Shown: positions 1 through 8,934 of the stretch, piece by piece
Position numbering within the stretch: position 1 is the first letter of the stretch
Layout of the letters: every line of letters begins with the position of its first letter
NCBI GenBank assembly: GCA_963716115.1
Contig: CAVQSZ010000030.1
Location: forward strand, 1-64,000
Reading direction: 5' to 3'
DNA: 64,000 nucleotides
Source of the DNA: AP-15 sp963716115
GTDB taxonomy: Bacteria > Pseudomonadota > Alphaproteobacteria > ATCC43930 > CGMCC-115725
Translations under genes and position numbers: made by a program
The notes under the pieces: model-generated
What the model was told of the DNA's origin: nothing
The model's input: only the letters and a program-made list of their open reading frames with translations
Database searches by the model: none

Positions 1-803
1 CAACACCGCCACTGCATGCTTACCGTGCTTTAACTGGTGCGCGATGCGATCGCATCGTATTTCGTTCTGCAGAAAATCAGCGCGCTGTCGAAATTCGTCC
101 GCTCAAGCAAAGCCATGAGCAGATCAAATTTTTGTTCAGCGGCAACGGGATAAACCGCGTGGGTGACTGTTTCGGCAGGCGAACGGCGTATGCCAATTTC
201 CACTAACTCAGGGTCGCGCAGCACCCATGCCGCCAGACGTTCGATCTCCGGAGGCAACGTGGCCGAAAACAGCAAAGTTTGTCGCTTTGTTGAGATTTTC
301 TCAACGATCCGGCGCACGTCGGGCAGAAAACCCATATCCAGCATTCGGTCCACTTCATCGAGCACGAGAATTTTTATCTCTTTGAGACTCATCGCACGCT
401 GCTCCAGCAGATCCAGCAACCGCCCGGGCGTTGCGACCAGAATGTCGACGCCGCGCTTCAATTCATCACGTTGTTTCCCGTAACCGACGCCACCGTGCAC
501 AAGACTCACTCGCAAATCTGTAAAACGGCCGTAATCACGAAACGCTGTTTCCACTTGCGCGGCCAGTTCGCGCGTGGGCTCGAGCACGAGACAACGGAAG
601 CCGCCGTGCTTTGCCAGCAACGTCAGAATGGGTAAAGCAAACGCCGCGGTCTTGCCCGTGCCGGTTTGCGCGGTGCCGATCAAATCCTTTCCGGATAGGA
701 CAATCGGAAACGCTCGAAGCTGGATCGGCGTCGGCTCCACAAATCCCATGGCCTGCGTTCCACGCACGACCTGGGGCAAAAGTCCGAAACGATTAAATGA
801 CAC
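1..803 (-). CDS. DEAD-box ATP-dependent RNA helicase, partial, frameshifted
   Basis: RhlE-type RNA helicase that unwinds structured RNA using ATP. From the ATG at 803 the protein shows the Q-motif region (FVEPTPIQLRAFP), Walker A AQTGTGKT, motif Ia PTRELA, TPGR, motif II as DEVD instead of DEAD, and motif III SAT. The frame stops at about position 30, but this is caused by one missing base near 50/51. With a G restored, RTKYDA continues as DRIAHQLKHGKHAVAVL, the normal start of the second RecA domain, and runs off the left edge. Only the first RecA domain and the start of the second are present. The frameshift is probably a sequence error. DEVD is a tolerated variant. The family call is secure; the exact paralogue is not. 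Confidence 0.9.
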
Positions 804-872
804 AGCAAAACAAAGGTTAAAAGAGTTACAAAGCTAAAAAATATCAGGATTTCTCGTAGCCGACTAGGCGAC

Positions 873-936
873 TGTAGCGGCAGGCGTGTCGCCTGCATAG
901 CCATTTCATTCGCCAGTCGGCATGGCTGTCACTACA
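873..936. repeat. Pair of short palindromic intergenic repeats
   Basis: Bases 873-896 read TGTAGCGGCAGGCGTGTCGC and on, able to fold with a 7-bp stem. Bases 912-936 are a second, inverted and degenerate copy ending in CACTACA. A third copy lies at 3036-3059. These sit between genes and resemble dispersed hairpin elements of Chthoniobacterales genomes; that assignment is from memory, the repeat itself is seen. Confidence 0.6.
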
Positions 937-959
937 GAGACAAGTCAGAAATACGGAAA

Positions 960-1623
960 AAGGATGAAAAAAATTGTCCCTACACTCCGTCGAATTCTGG
1001 CGGGAGATACAATCCGGGCACGAACAGCTGGATTGCGACCAGCACTGCCACGCTAGCACGGTCAGCCCATACTGCAGTGTGGACCGGAAGTGAGATGATC
1101 GTGTGGGGTGGTTACAGCGGGGGTTCACACGTGAACACAGGTGCGCGCTACAACCCTTCCTCGAATAGCTGGACTCCTACGAAGGCCAATGCGCCTGATG
1201 GACGACTTGCCCACGCGGCGGTCTGGACTGGGAGCGAGATGATTGTCTGGGTGGGTACAGTGGCACGCAGGACCGGTTTCTTAATACGGGCGGCAGATAC
1301 GACCCGGGCACAAACCATTGGTCCGCAACCAGCACCGTCAACGCACCCAGCCCGAGAGAGTCTCCCAAACGACGGGCGCTGTCTGGACAGGCACGGAGAT
1401 GATTGTTTGGGGAGGTTATGACGGCGCCTTCGCGTTGAACACCGGCGGGAGATACTGTGCGCAATCAGGTCCTACACCTACACCTACACCTACACCTACA
1501 TCAACGCCAACTCCGACTCCTACACCTACAGCAAGCCCAACGCCGACGCCAACTCCAACGCCTTGCGGCGGGAGATGTACACCAACGCCGAGGCCACAAA
1601 CGACTCCGCATCCTCGCCCGTAG
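960..1623 (+). pseudogene. Kelch-repeat secreted protein remnant with Pro-Thr tail
   Basis: Three frames together encode successive kelch-like blades with the recurring cores GGRYNPGTNSW, AVWTGSEMIVWGGY and NTGGRYDPGTNHW. The frame changes near 1250 (one G too few in a G-run: WVGT should read WGGYSGT) and again near 1362. No start codon with a signal peptide is visible in the kelch frame at the 5' end; an ATG at 964 lies in another frame. The C-terminal part from about 1466 is a (Pro-Thr)n tract ending CGGRCTPTPRPQTTPHPRP. Such repeats form beta-propellers in exported proteins. The shifts may be sequencing errors, but the missing 5' end suggests a truncated gene. Confidence 0.65.
1466..1560 (+). 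repeat. Low-complexity CCTACA-type repeat coding for a Pro-Thr tract
   Basis: A run of near-identical hexamers (CCTACA, CCAACG, CCGACG) encodes PTPTPT with occasional Ser or Ala. A similar but shorter tract ends the next gene at about 2840-2900. The tracts look like extended linkers or wall-spanning tails of exported proteins. Confidence 0.7.
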
Positions 1624-1760
1624 AGTCATTCTGCGATCACTACCTGTCACACGGAACACACGGCTGTAGCGTCCGCTGTCCTCAGCGGAAAATGCGCGGT
1701 AACGGCGCCACGCAAAAAAATCATGTCGATTCGTCTGTATTGGTGTTAGTCCAGAACTCC

Positions 1761-3005
1761 ATGACAATCAAATCTGTCTCGGACGTCCGATCCGTCGCGA
1801 TCGCCGCAGCGCTGCTATGCCTTGTCGCGGTTGCCGCGGCGCGTGCGACGACTCCGCAATATCAGATTTATGACATCGGCGTGATTGATGCCGGCGATAC
1901 GGCCTCACAGGGCTTCGGCGTGTCAGACGGCGGAATTGCCGTGGGCCGATCGATTCGCACCGGTGGAAGTCAGGCGTTTACCTGGACACTCAACGGCGGC
2001 ATTATTGGCCTGCCGAATCTTGCCGGGCGGAGTCACGCGGTTTCGAACAGTGCCAATGACAACGGCGTCGTGGTAGGGACTGCCGCCACCACACTTTTCG
2101 GCACCAGCCGGTTACCAGTGATCTGGCAGAATGGCGCAGTTTCGCAGTTGCCGTTACCCCCGGGCGAAACGCTCGGTGACGCGAACTCAGTGAACGCTTC
2201 GAACGTTGCGGTCGGGTCGGTCGACGGCGGCAGCTTGCAGCGGGGCGCAATCTACAGCGGTGGAAGCGGGACAATCATTACGCAAACCACAGCGAACGGG
2301 AGTTTTTTCGTCACTGCATTCGGCATCAACGACTCAGGCCGCGTGGTGGGCCAGGGAATCGATCCGCAGAATGCCGCGCGCAACGTGGGGATCGTCTATG
2401 ACATCGGTCAGAACATGGCGTTCGAGGTTGGCGCGTTGCCGGGATTGAATGGCGCGCTAGCGTTCGGTGTGAGTAACACCGGTTACGTAGTCGGCTCGAG
2501 CATGTTAAACCAGGGCTCAGGATTGCCTTTCATCTGGTCGGATCAAGGTGGAATGGTGGCCATCCCACTCGCGTCAGGGACAAGCCAAGGCTCGGCGCGC
2601 GCGGTGAATTCAGCTGGCTGGGTGGTGGGAAACGATTCGTCAGCTTTCTCGATTCCGTTTCTTTATGACGGAACAAACACTTATCGCCTTGCCGATCTCA
2701 TCCCTCCGAACTCAGGCTGGGACCTGTCAATGAACACTTCGTCGTCAGCCCTTGGCATTAGCGAGAATGGCATCATTGTGGGCACGGGGGTTCACAATGG
2801 GGAGACTCATGCGTATGCGATGGTGCCCGTAGCGCCCAGCCCGACACCCACGCCAACTCCAACTGCTACGCCTACCGCGACTTCAACACCTGCGCCAAGA
2901 GTTACTCCCACACCACGGGCGCGCTCCGACACCCGCGACCCGACCGTAGTCCTACACCACGGGCGCGCCCGAGTCCGCGACCCCGACCGTAGCTCAGAAC
3001 TGTGA
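1761..3005 (+). CDS. Secreted HAF-repeat protein with Pro-Thr C-terminal tail
   Basis: I chose the ATG at 1761 because it opens a clear signal peptide (VAIAAALLCLVAVAAARA, then TTPQYQIYDIG). The body (about 350 residues) consists of repeating units with the pattern GxxSxxGxxVGxS followed by AFxW, for example GFGVSDGGIAVGRS with AFTW, and AVSNSANDNGVVVGTA. This is the HAF repeat of extracellular proteins, predicted to form a beta-propeller; its biochemical role is not known. The tail is (PT)n followed by an Arg-rich stretch coded by two imperfect 40-bp tandem repeats (about 2910-2995). The last 30 residues may be out of frame, since another frame there keeps the PTP pattern. Confidence 0.75.
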   Translation: MTIKSVSDVRSVAIAAALLCLVAVAAARATTPQYQIYDIGVIDAGDTASQGFGVSDGGIAVGRSIRTGGSQAFTWTLNGGIIGLPNLAGRSHAVSNSANDNGVVVGTAATTLFGTSRLPVIWQNGAVSQLPLPPGETLGDANSVNASNVAVGSVDGGSLQRGAIYSGGSGTIITQTTANGSFFVTAFGINDSGRVVGQGIDPQNAARNVGIVYDIGQNMAFEVGALPGLNGALAFGVSNTGYVVGSSMLNQGSGLPFIWSDQGGMVAIPLASGTSQGSARAVNSAGWVVGNDSSAFSIPFLYDGTNTYRLADLIPPNSGWDLSMNTSSSALGISENGIIVGTGVHNGETHAYAMVPVAPSPTPTPTPTATPTATSTPAPRVTPTPRARSDTRDPTVVLHHGRARVRDPDRSSEL

Positions 3006-3035
3006 GGCTAAGGCGCGCCTGCTGATATCGCCTTA

Positions 3036-3059
3036 GCAGCCGACACGGCTGCCACTACA
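3036..3059. repeat. Palindromic repeat, third copy
   Basis: GCAGCCGACACGGCTGCCAC and following bases are the reverse complement, with a few changes, of the element at 873-896. It lies just downstream of the HAF-repeat gene and could act as a transcript end hairpin. Confidence 0.55.
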
Positions 3060-3167
3060 CTAAGCAGCGACATCGCGGACACTGCGAAAAAATTAGTGTC
3101 CATTCGTGTCCATTCGTGGTTACAAAGGCCAGGGACGCGACGGCTGGGAAGCCGTCGTTCCTTGAGC

Positions 3168-4274
3168 ATGAACGAAACGCATCGCGAGAACCCGCACGCC
3201 CCGCTGAGTTATTATGGCGCGCGGCGCATCGTTTGGCTGGTCTTTTTCGTATTTATCATCTGGCTGATCCTGCGCGCGCTGCAACCTGTAATCCTGCTGT
3301 TCGCACTGGTTTTTCTTCTCGCGATGGTTCTGAACCCGATCGTCGTTTGGCTACAGAAACATCGCGTACCGCGCTTCGTGGGGGTCATCCTGGTGATGCT
3401 AGCGCTGATTGCTGTCACGACGACCATCATCCTGTTTGCCATTCCGCCCCTGAGCCGACAACTGCAGGAGCTCATGCACAGCACGCCAAACATGTGGCAA
3501 GGCATTCGCAGCCGGATCGAGGCGTTAACAAAAAATTATCCTGAAGTTCGCGAGGCGTTGCCACGGACGGATGAAATGGCCGGTAAAGTCGGGGCAGCTG
3601 CCGCTACAGTTGGAAATTTCCTGCTGCAATCGACGCTCGGCCTGGTGGGAGGTGTGGCCAGCACCCTTTTGGCGATTCTGTTGCTTGTGTTCGTGCTGGC
3701 GAACCCGCGCCCGCTCGTAACTGCATATCTGGCGCTTGCGCCCGATCGTTATCGCGAGCAGGCGCGTCGTACTCTCGAACGAATGATGCGACAAATGATT
3801 GCCTGGGCGCGAGGCGTCGCGATCAACGGCCTTATTACCGGCGTGTCGATCGGTTCTCTGCTTTGGTTGATTGGCGTACAGCCGGCGCTCATATTCGGCG
3901 TGTTCGCTTTTCTAGGTGAGTTTTTGCCAAACATCGGCGCTTTTCTCGTTTCCATTCCCATTTTGCTGGTCGCACTGAGCATGGGAGCGACAAAATTCTG
4001 GCTCGCGCTTGGGGTGATCGTGCTGGTTTACCAGGTTGAATTGAATGTCCTTGTTCCCGGTGTGCTCGGCAAGGAAATGCGGCTGCATCCGGTGAACATT
4101 TTGTTTTTTACCCTCGCGACCGCCGAATTGTTTGGGCTATTGGGATTGTTTCTTGCGGTCCCTGCTGCGGCGCTGGTGCAAATCGTCATCGACGAATTTT
4201 ATTTGCAACCCCGCAAGATAGATGCTGCCGCGCTTGATCGGGAAGCTGCCGCTCTAGTGGAAGGCAGGAAATGA
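3168..4274 (+). CDS. AI-2E family transporter (PerM/TqsA-like permease)
   Basis: A 368-residue inner-membrane protein. The start at 3168 (MNETHRENPHAP) is preferred because the in-frame upstream residues look like translated intergenic sequence. Two hydrophobic hairpins lie near the N-terminus (residues about 22-70), then a soluble segment (about 95-160), and a block of C-terminal helices containing FAFLGEFLPNIGAFLVSIPI and a loop with PGVLGKEMRLHPVNI. These are the conserved regions of the AI-2E/PerM family. Members export autoinducer-2 or act as ion-coupled antiporters; the substrate here is unknown. It stands alone between unrelated genes. Confidence 0.88.
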   Translation: MNETHRENPHAPLSYYGARRIVWLVFFVFIIWLILRALQPVILLFALVFLLAMVLNPIVVWLQKHRVPRFVGVILVMLALIAVTTTIILFAIPPLSRQLQELMHSTPNMWQGIRSRIEALTKNYPEVREALPRTDEMAGKVGAAAATVGNFLLQSTLGLVGGVASTLLAILLLVFVLANPRPLVTAYLALAPDRYREQARRTLERMMRQMIAWARGVAINGLITGVSIGSLLWLIGVQPALIFGVFAFLGEFLPNIGAFLVSIPILLVALSMGATKFWLALGVIVLVYQVELNVLVPGVLGKEMRLHPVNILFFTLATAELFGLLGLFLAVPAAALVQIVIDEFYLQPRKIDAAALDREAAALVEGRK

Positions 4275-4410
4275 CTCGTCCAAGGTGTCAATATAGCCGG
4301 GCATAAGGACATCGCGGGGTCGCCTGTAGTCTGACGAACACTGTGCCGAATAATTCGGCATCCAAATGCGTATTAATTCCAGCTAATCCGCTTGGCGCCC
4401 GTGCAATACT

Positions 4411-5177
4411 TCATTGGAACTGATGGCGCTCTCCTTTTCGCGCAAGAAAATACGACAGTGGTATCCCAGCCAACATCGCCAGCACTGCGAGCAATAAAAG
4501 CTGGGGCGCATGCCTCACGAGAAAGAAAGGCGAATAGCGTTGATAAAGGATAAAACCGGGAAGAAATCTGTTCCACGGGACGAGAAGCACGAGCAAGAAA
4601 CCGACCGCCGAACAAATCGGAATGCCCAACGCGGTACGGTTTCGATTGTTCCAGTAGTACGCGCTGCCGATCAAAAGTGATGTCAAAAACAACATCGAAA
4701 GGCATATGCCAGTTACACGACGGAATTTCACGCCACCAGCAGCAGTTGCGTAGCGACGAAAATCCTTCTCGAGCAGTTTCGATAATGCGTCGACCTTATC
4801 GGCAGACTCGCCGCTTACCGACACCCGGCGTAACGAATCGCCCAAATCAATCGTGACCGATGAAATGGGTTTATCGGCTTGGTTGTACATATAAGAGAAC
4901 CCGAAAACTTCGTTTGGAAACGCGACGCTGCTCGCAAGCGACAAGTGCGGGATCTCGATGTCCTGACCGTCAATACTAACCTTCACCATCTCCCGACCGG
5001 AATCCTCAGGACCATTCGCCGCATCAACAAAGGAATGGTCTCCAGCAAAATAGCGTCGAGATCAGTCGCTCCCAATTTCAGGGCCGGTAGATCACGGACC
5101 TGTGAAAACTCCACGCCATTGCACAGCGATGTTGTCGCGAGTGACACGCAAACGCTAAGAAGAACGGCAAACCGCAT
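4411..5177 (-). CDS. Exported membrane protein of unknown function, one frameshift
   Basis: The gene begins at 5177 with a signal peptide (MRFAVLLSVCVSLATTSLC). The frame breaks near 5030 in an AAA run of the plus strand; adding one base joins ...ILLETIP to FVDAANGPEDSGREMVKVSI and gives one protein of about 254 residues. The first half is soluble and the second half has three or four hydrophobic segments (from about residue 150: SMLFLTSLLIGSAYYW, VGFLLVLLVPW, LLLLAVLAMLAGIPLSYFL). I do not recognise the family. It might interact with the outer face of the membrane. The split is most likely a sequencing error because both halves look intact. Confidence 0.55.
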
Positions 5178-5227
5178 TTTGGAGGCCTAACAAATACTCG
5201 CCGTGTCCGGCTGAGACCAGGGAGCGA

Positions 5228-6916
5228 TTATCTTGCGCTTCTCCTTCTCGTCCGCATTGCAATTACTGCCACACCAAAACCAAGCAGAATCAACAACGGG
5301 TAAAGAATTGCCGGCTGCGACGCTGTTCGTTTAGGCGCCGGAGGTTTTGGCCGGCTCGCAAATTCGATCGGAATCTTGACCTGCGAACCTGTCCCCGGCT
5401 GGAAACGCCACTGCGAATACGCTTCAAGAGCAGCGCCATCAAGTTGTTTGTTTCCGGTGCTCTCCAGCATTCGCGCTCCGGTAACTTTGCCGGTCTGTTG
5501 ATCAATCGTCACCAAAACCACGCCTTTCCCTGCGAGCCCCTGTTTCGCCCATTCAGGCCGGTAAACAGGTTTCGGCGTGTAGATCGCCTTTGGCGGCTGT
5601 GGTGGCACCGCCGGAGTTCCGATTTGGGCGTGCACGGAAGAAACAGAAACAAGCGCGAGCACCGAAACCAGAGCCAACCGCTGTATCTTTTTCGTTCGGG
5701 AAATTCTGTTGCCTTTGCCAATCAGGCCAGATGCTGCTGCACGCACTTGAGGATCCGACATTCTATACACGCTTCGATCGAGCAGGTAGTGAATAAATCC
5801 CGTCGCGAATCCGAGAGCGAGCAACACAGGCAGCCATGTGGATGTTCGTAATTGCGTCGCAAGCGCACCGAATATTCGGTCGCCATAGTAAGTGCCGGTC
5901 TCGCGATTTGCTTCCACCTCAAAAACGGGAAGCAATACGAGCGACAACAACATGAGCAGGAGCACGACCGCCCATGGCCGAACATTCAATCTGTGCAAGA
6001 ACCGGCGCACAATGCCAGTCGTTGGGGTTGACTCCGCCGATGGCGTTTGCGACGCCAGCCCCGTAGCGAGTATCCAGTGTTGCGATGTCCAGATCACAAG
6101 GAAGAGAAACAAACTTCGCGGCCGAAGCGCCAATCCCACCATCACTGCGAGCCCAACGATGTACAAGATGCGCGGCAACGACCATTGTGGCGTGCGCAGT
6201 TCGGCAACCAACACGATTGCCGTGATGGCAAACAGCGCCAGCATCGCGCCGCCGCGGATTCCATTCTCAGCTGATACAATCCACGCCGGAAACCAGCGAT
6301 CGACCCACTGGTCTTGATACGCGACTGCTCCAGCCAGGATATCCGCGACAAAAACAAGCACGCCGCCAGCAGTCAGCGCAAAAAAGCGATCCCAGCGCCG
6401 CGTCTGAATACAGGAACTGCGATCCGCTCGCGAACGGTAAAGTGAAAGTGCGCCGAAATGTTGCGCGGCGAAATGGTACGTCACGCAGGCGTAATCGATG
6501 ATCGCCAGTCCAATCAGTCGTTCCTCGCGCGTCCATGGCAGCGCGGAGTCTGCCGGCAGAAACAGCGCAAAACATCCTGCTGTTATGAGCACTGGCAGCA
6601 CGACGAACCGGATCGGCTGTTCGCGCAGGAGCGGTCGATACGCTTCCGTGCAGTACGCGAGGTAGGTGCTCGACAATCGGTGGCCGATCCAAAACAAGGC
6701 GGTCAAACCGAAGTAAAGCAGATCGAGCGGACTCGACTCCGGATTAGAATAGCCATGCGCTAGCAACAGCACGATCGGCGCAAGCCAAAGCGCGCTGAGC
6801 ATCCAGAACCCATCCCAGATTGGTCCCCGGACCCACGGCAATGACGACCATTTCCGCACCCATGGAGCTGCCGTTCCGATCTCAATTACGGCGGCGGGTG
6901 AGGAAAGCTCGGCCAT
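5228..6916 (-). CDS. Polytopic membrane protein fused to a TonB C-terminal domain
   Basis: 562 residues. Residues 1 to about 395 hold eight or nine membrane segments and a conserved-looking YHFAAQHFG motif; I do not recognise this part. Then comes a sequence that looks like a second, internal signal peptide (LALVSVLALVSVSSVHAQ), followed by about 100 residues typical of the TonB C-terminal domain: PVYRPEWAKQGLAGKGVVLV, TGARMLESTGNKQLDGAA and YSQWRFQPGT. One more membrane helix and a basic tail end the protein. TonB domains contact outer-membrane receptors from the periplasm. The internal signal peptide suggests two genes fused by loss of a stop, real or erroneous. Confidence 0.7.
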   Translation of the reverse strand: MAELSSPAAVIEIGTAAPWVRKWSSLPWVRGPIWDGFWMLSALWLAPIVLLLAHGYSNPESSPLDLLYFGLTALFWIGHRLSSTYLAYCTEAYRPLLREQPIRFVVLPVLITAGCFALFLPADSALPWTREERLIGLAIIDYACVTYHFAAQHFGALSLYRSRADRSSCIQTRRWDRFFALTAGGVLVFVADILAGAVAYQDQWVDRWFPAWIVSAENGIRGGAMLALFAITAIVLVAELRTPQWSLPRILYIVGLAVMVGLALRPRSLFLFLVIWTSQHWILATGLASQTPSAESTPTTGIVRRFLHRLNVRPWAVVLLLMLLSLVLLPVFEVEANRETGTYYGDRIFGALATQLRTSTWLPVLLALGFATGFIHYLLDRSVYRMSDPQVRAAASGLIGKGNRISRTKKIQRLALVSVLALVSVSSVHAQIGTPAVPPQPPKAIYTPKPVYRPEWAKQGLAGKGVVLVTIDQQTGKVTGARMLESTGNKQLDGAALEAYSQWRFQPGTGSQVKIPIEFASRPKPPAPKRTASQPAILYPLLILLGFGVAVIAMRTRRRSAR

Positions 6917-6977
6917 TCGAGCAATTACTGAGTGCGCCGTCGGCGGCGCACTCAGATTTATTTATCAGGCAACTCCG

Positions 6978-7433
6978 TTACCTCTGGATTTGCATGTCAA
7001 CTCCGCCACCAGTGGCGTTGACATCAAGGCCTTTTTGCGTGGCGGCAAGGCGGACTATCACACCGGCTTGATTTGTCATGACGGTGCCAGCTTTCCCACT
7101 GCCAATAGTCACACCGCGGGTGCCCGCACCACCGACATCATAATGACCGTTGAAATCTTGAAGATGCTTTAGATTGAAAATCTCGCCATACGCGGAACTG
7201 CCTGTCATGCCGACTTTGCCTACCGATAGTCCGTTCACCTTGACCGGATAGTTTTTGCCCTGGTAGGTCAGCGTCCCTGACCCCCACCTGAAACCGATTC
7301 CAAGGGCGAATGAACCCCCGCTCAGCCGCAAAGTTGCGTCTGGCCCGGAGTGATGATGACTAGCCGCCTGCGTGAAACCCGTCATCATTGCGACGACGAG
7401 CGATAGAATTGCGATTTTCTTGAGATTATTCAT
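6978..7433 (-). CDS. Small secreted protein resembling EipA/DUF1134
   Basis: 151 residues with a signal peptide (MNNLKKIAILSLVVAMMTGF, cleavage after TQA). The mature part is Gly-rich and beta-predicted: LRLSGGSFALGIGFRWGSGT, YPVKVNGLSVGKVGMTG, NLKHLQDFNGHYD and TNQAGVIVRLAATQKGLDV. The order of these elements recalls the EipA/DUF1134 envelope proteins. I infer a periplasmic or surface beta-barrel with a structural role; no catalytic residues stand out. It is divergent from the truncated ORF at 7559. Confidence 0.55.
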   Translation of the reverse strand: MNNLKKIAILSLVVAMMTGFTQAASHHHSGPDATLRLSGGSFALGIGFRWGSGTLTYQGKNYPVKVNGLSVGKVGMTGSSAYGEIFNLKHLQDFNGHYDVGGAGTRGVTIGSGKAGTVMTNQAGVIVRLAATQKGLDVNATGGGVDMQIQR

Positions 7434-7558
7434 ATATGAGTTTCGATTAATTTACTGAAACTATCATTTATATTCAACGGTTCTATTGGACGAAAGTCCC
7501 ATTTACCGATCGACAGAGGTCACGTACTCTCCCGGGCAAGGTTGAAAAGCAAAAACTT
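7434..7558. promoter_or_regulatory. AT-rich divergent promoter region with GAAA-loop hairpin
   Basis: The 125 bp between two divergently oriented secreted-protein genes is AT-rich. GGACGAAAGTCC at 7488-7499 forms a 4-bp stem closed by a GAAA tetraloop. No clear promoter consensus could be assigned. Confidence 0.3.
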
Positions 7559-7660
7559 ATGAAGTCACGAAACCGCAAATTATTTCATACTGTGATAGCC
7601 ATCATTGGTCTCGCATTCGTTTCATCAGGCTCGAGCGCATTCGCGCCATGTTGTTGCCTG
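7559..7660 (+). CDS. N-terminal fragment of a secreted protein, cut at the contig junction
   Basis: ATG at 7559 opens a signal peptide of the same style as the neighbouring Verrucomicrobial genes: MKSRNRKLFHTVIAIIGLAF, then VSSGSSAFA. The following residues soon read into the antisense of the GC-rich ThDP enzyme gene, so the mature protein is lost. The fragment marks the left side of the composition change. Confidence 0.5.
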
Positions 7661-7685
7661 ACGACCGTCTTGTTCGGCTGGCCCA
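7645..7685. other. Composition and homology breakpoint
   Basis: Left of this interval the genes, GC content and repeats are Verrucomicrobial; right of it they are alphaproteobacterial. The ThDP enzyme loses its homology after the codons for GGDAATVLGQ (about 7680), and the signal-peptide ORF from the left loses sense at about 7650. No insertion-sequence end, att site or tRNA lies here, which favours an assembly chimera over a transfer event. Confidence 0.7.
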
Positions 7686-8730
7686 GCACCGTCGCGGCGT
7701 CGCCGCCGACCAGCACATGCTCGGCCGGGTAGTTCCACGACGCGTTGCGCGGCTCGATGTCGATCTGGACAAAAGTCTGGCGGGTCGGGTCGAGAAGCGC
7801 CCGGTTCTCCCAGGCGGTGTCGCTCGGCGACAGCTTCGAGCCGACCACGACGACGAGGTCGGCCTCGCCGACGCAGGCGTTGGCCGCCTCGGTGCCGAAG
7901 GTGCCGAAGACGCCCAAGGCCAGCGGGTGGGTCTCGGCGAAGCAGCCCTTGCCGGCCGCGCTCGTCGCCACCGGCAGCCCGGCCGCCTCGGCGAGCCGCA
8001 CCAGCTGGTCGTAGCCCTGGGCGATGCGCACGCCGTTGCCGGCGATCAGCACCGGTTTCTGCGCCGCAAGGATCGCCTGCGCCGCGGCTTCGACCCGGCG
8101 CTGATCGGCCGGCGGCGGCGCCCCCGGCAGGTAATGCCGGGTCGGGTACAGCATCGGCTGCGAGTCCGGCATCACCGTGCCGGCCAGCGAGTCGTGGCTG
8201 TAGAGGATGGCGACCGGCCCCGGCTGGCCGGCCAGCGCGTGCTTGATCCCGAGCTGTGTGGCCTGCACCGCGGCGATCGGGTCGTGCGCCTGCATGACGT
8301 GCTTGGTGACGCCGCTGAATGCGCGGCGCGCATCCCAGCTGCCCCAGTCGCCGGTCCCCTGCTGGTAGGGCGCGTGCAGCGTAAAGCGCGGCGCGTCGCT
8401 GAAATCGGTCAAGAGCAGCATCGGCGAGCTCGACAGATAGGCCTCGATCGTGCCGATCAGCCCATTGCCGAGCACCCACGGCCCCTGCCCCAGCAATACG
8501 CCGGGCCGCCGCGTCAACCGGCCGTAAACCTCGGCCATGACCCCGCCCAGCGACTCCTCGCGCACCAGCACGGTGCGGACCCGGTTCTGGTATTGGCTGA
8601 GCCCGGAGACGATCCGGCCGGTATGGCCGCCCGAAATGCCGAACACCATCTCGATCCCGGCCTCTTCGAGCACCCGCGCCACGAGCACGTTCGCCGGCGT
8701 CTCCTCGGTCAGCATCGGCGCAATCGTCAT
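7660..8730 (-). CDS. ThDP-dependent enzyme, acetolactate synthase-like, 3' truncated
   Basis: The start is at 8730 behind a strong ribosome site (GGGAGGATGG). The N-terminal ThDP pyrimidine-binding domain is complete, with the conserved GISGGHTGRIVSGL, the cofactor-activating Glu in VREESLGG (about residue 55) and GPGxxN-like GQGPWVLGNGL. The central domain follows (PVLIAGNGVRIAQGYDQLVR and VVVGSKLSPSDTAWENRAL). The family is usually about 550 residues; here sense ends near residue 350 and the diphosphate-binding C-terminal domain (GDG...N motif) is missing because of the junction at about 7,680. Substrate unknown: acetolactate synthase, benzoylformate decarboxylase and similar carboligases share this fold. 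Confidence 0.8.
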
Positions 8731-8934
8731 GGCCCCATCCTCCCAACCTTGCGACGGCGAAGCTTGCCTCGCCGCAGGCCGGAGCACAACCGGGCGGCGC
8801 GAGCCGCCGGCGCGGGGCGTCTTGACCGACCCGCGCGGGGCGGCCTATCGTCTACCCCAGGACGAAAATCGCGAACCTTGTTGCCGCGACAATACCTACG
8901 GCTGCAAGGCCAGCCCGCCCGAAGGAGGGGTGAA

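Noticed and set aside
350..365. DEVD in place of DEAD as a sign of an inactive helicase
   Set aside because: DExD variants are active in this superfamily and all other motifs seen are intact.
1563..1760. N-terminal extension of the HAF-repeat protein
   Set aside because: These codons precede a clear signal peptide at 1761 and overlap the kelch remnant; an exported protein would not carry them.
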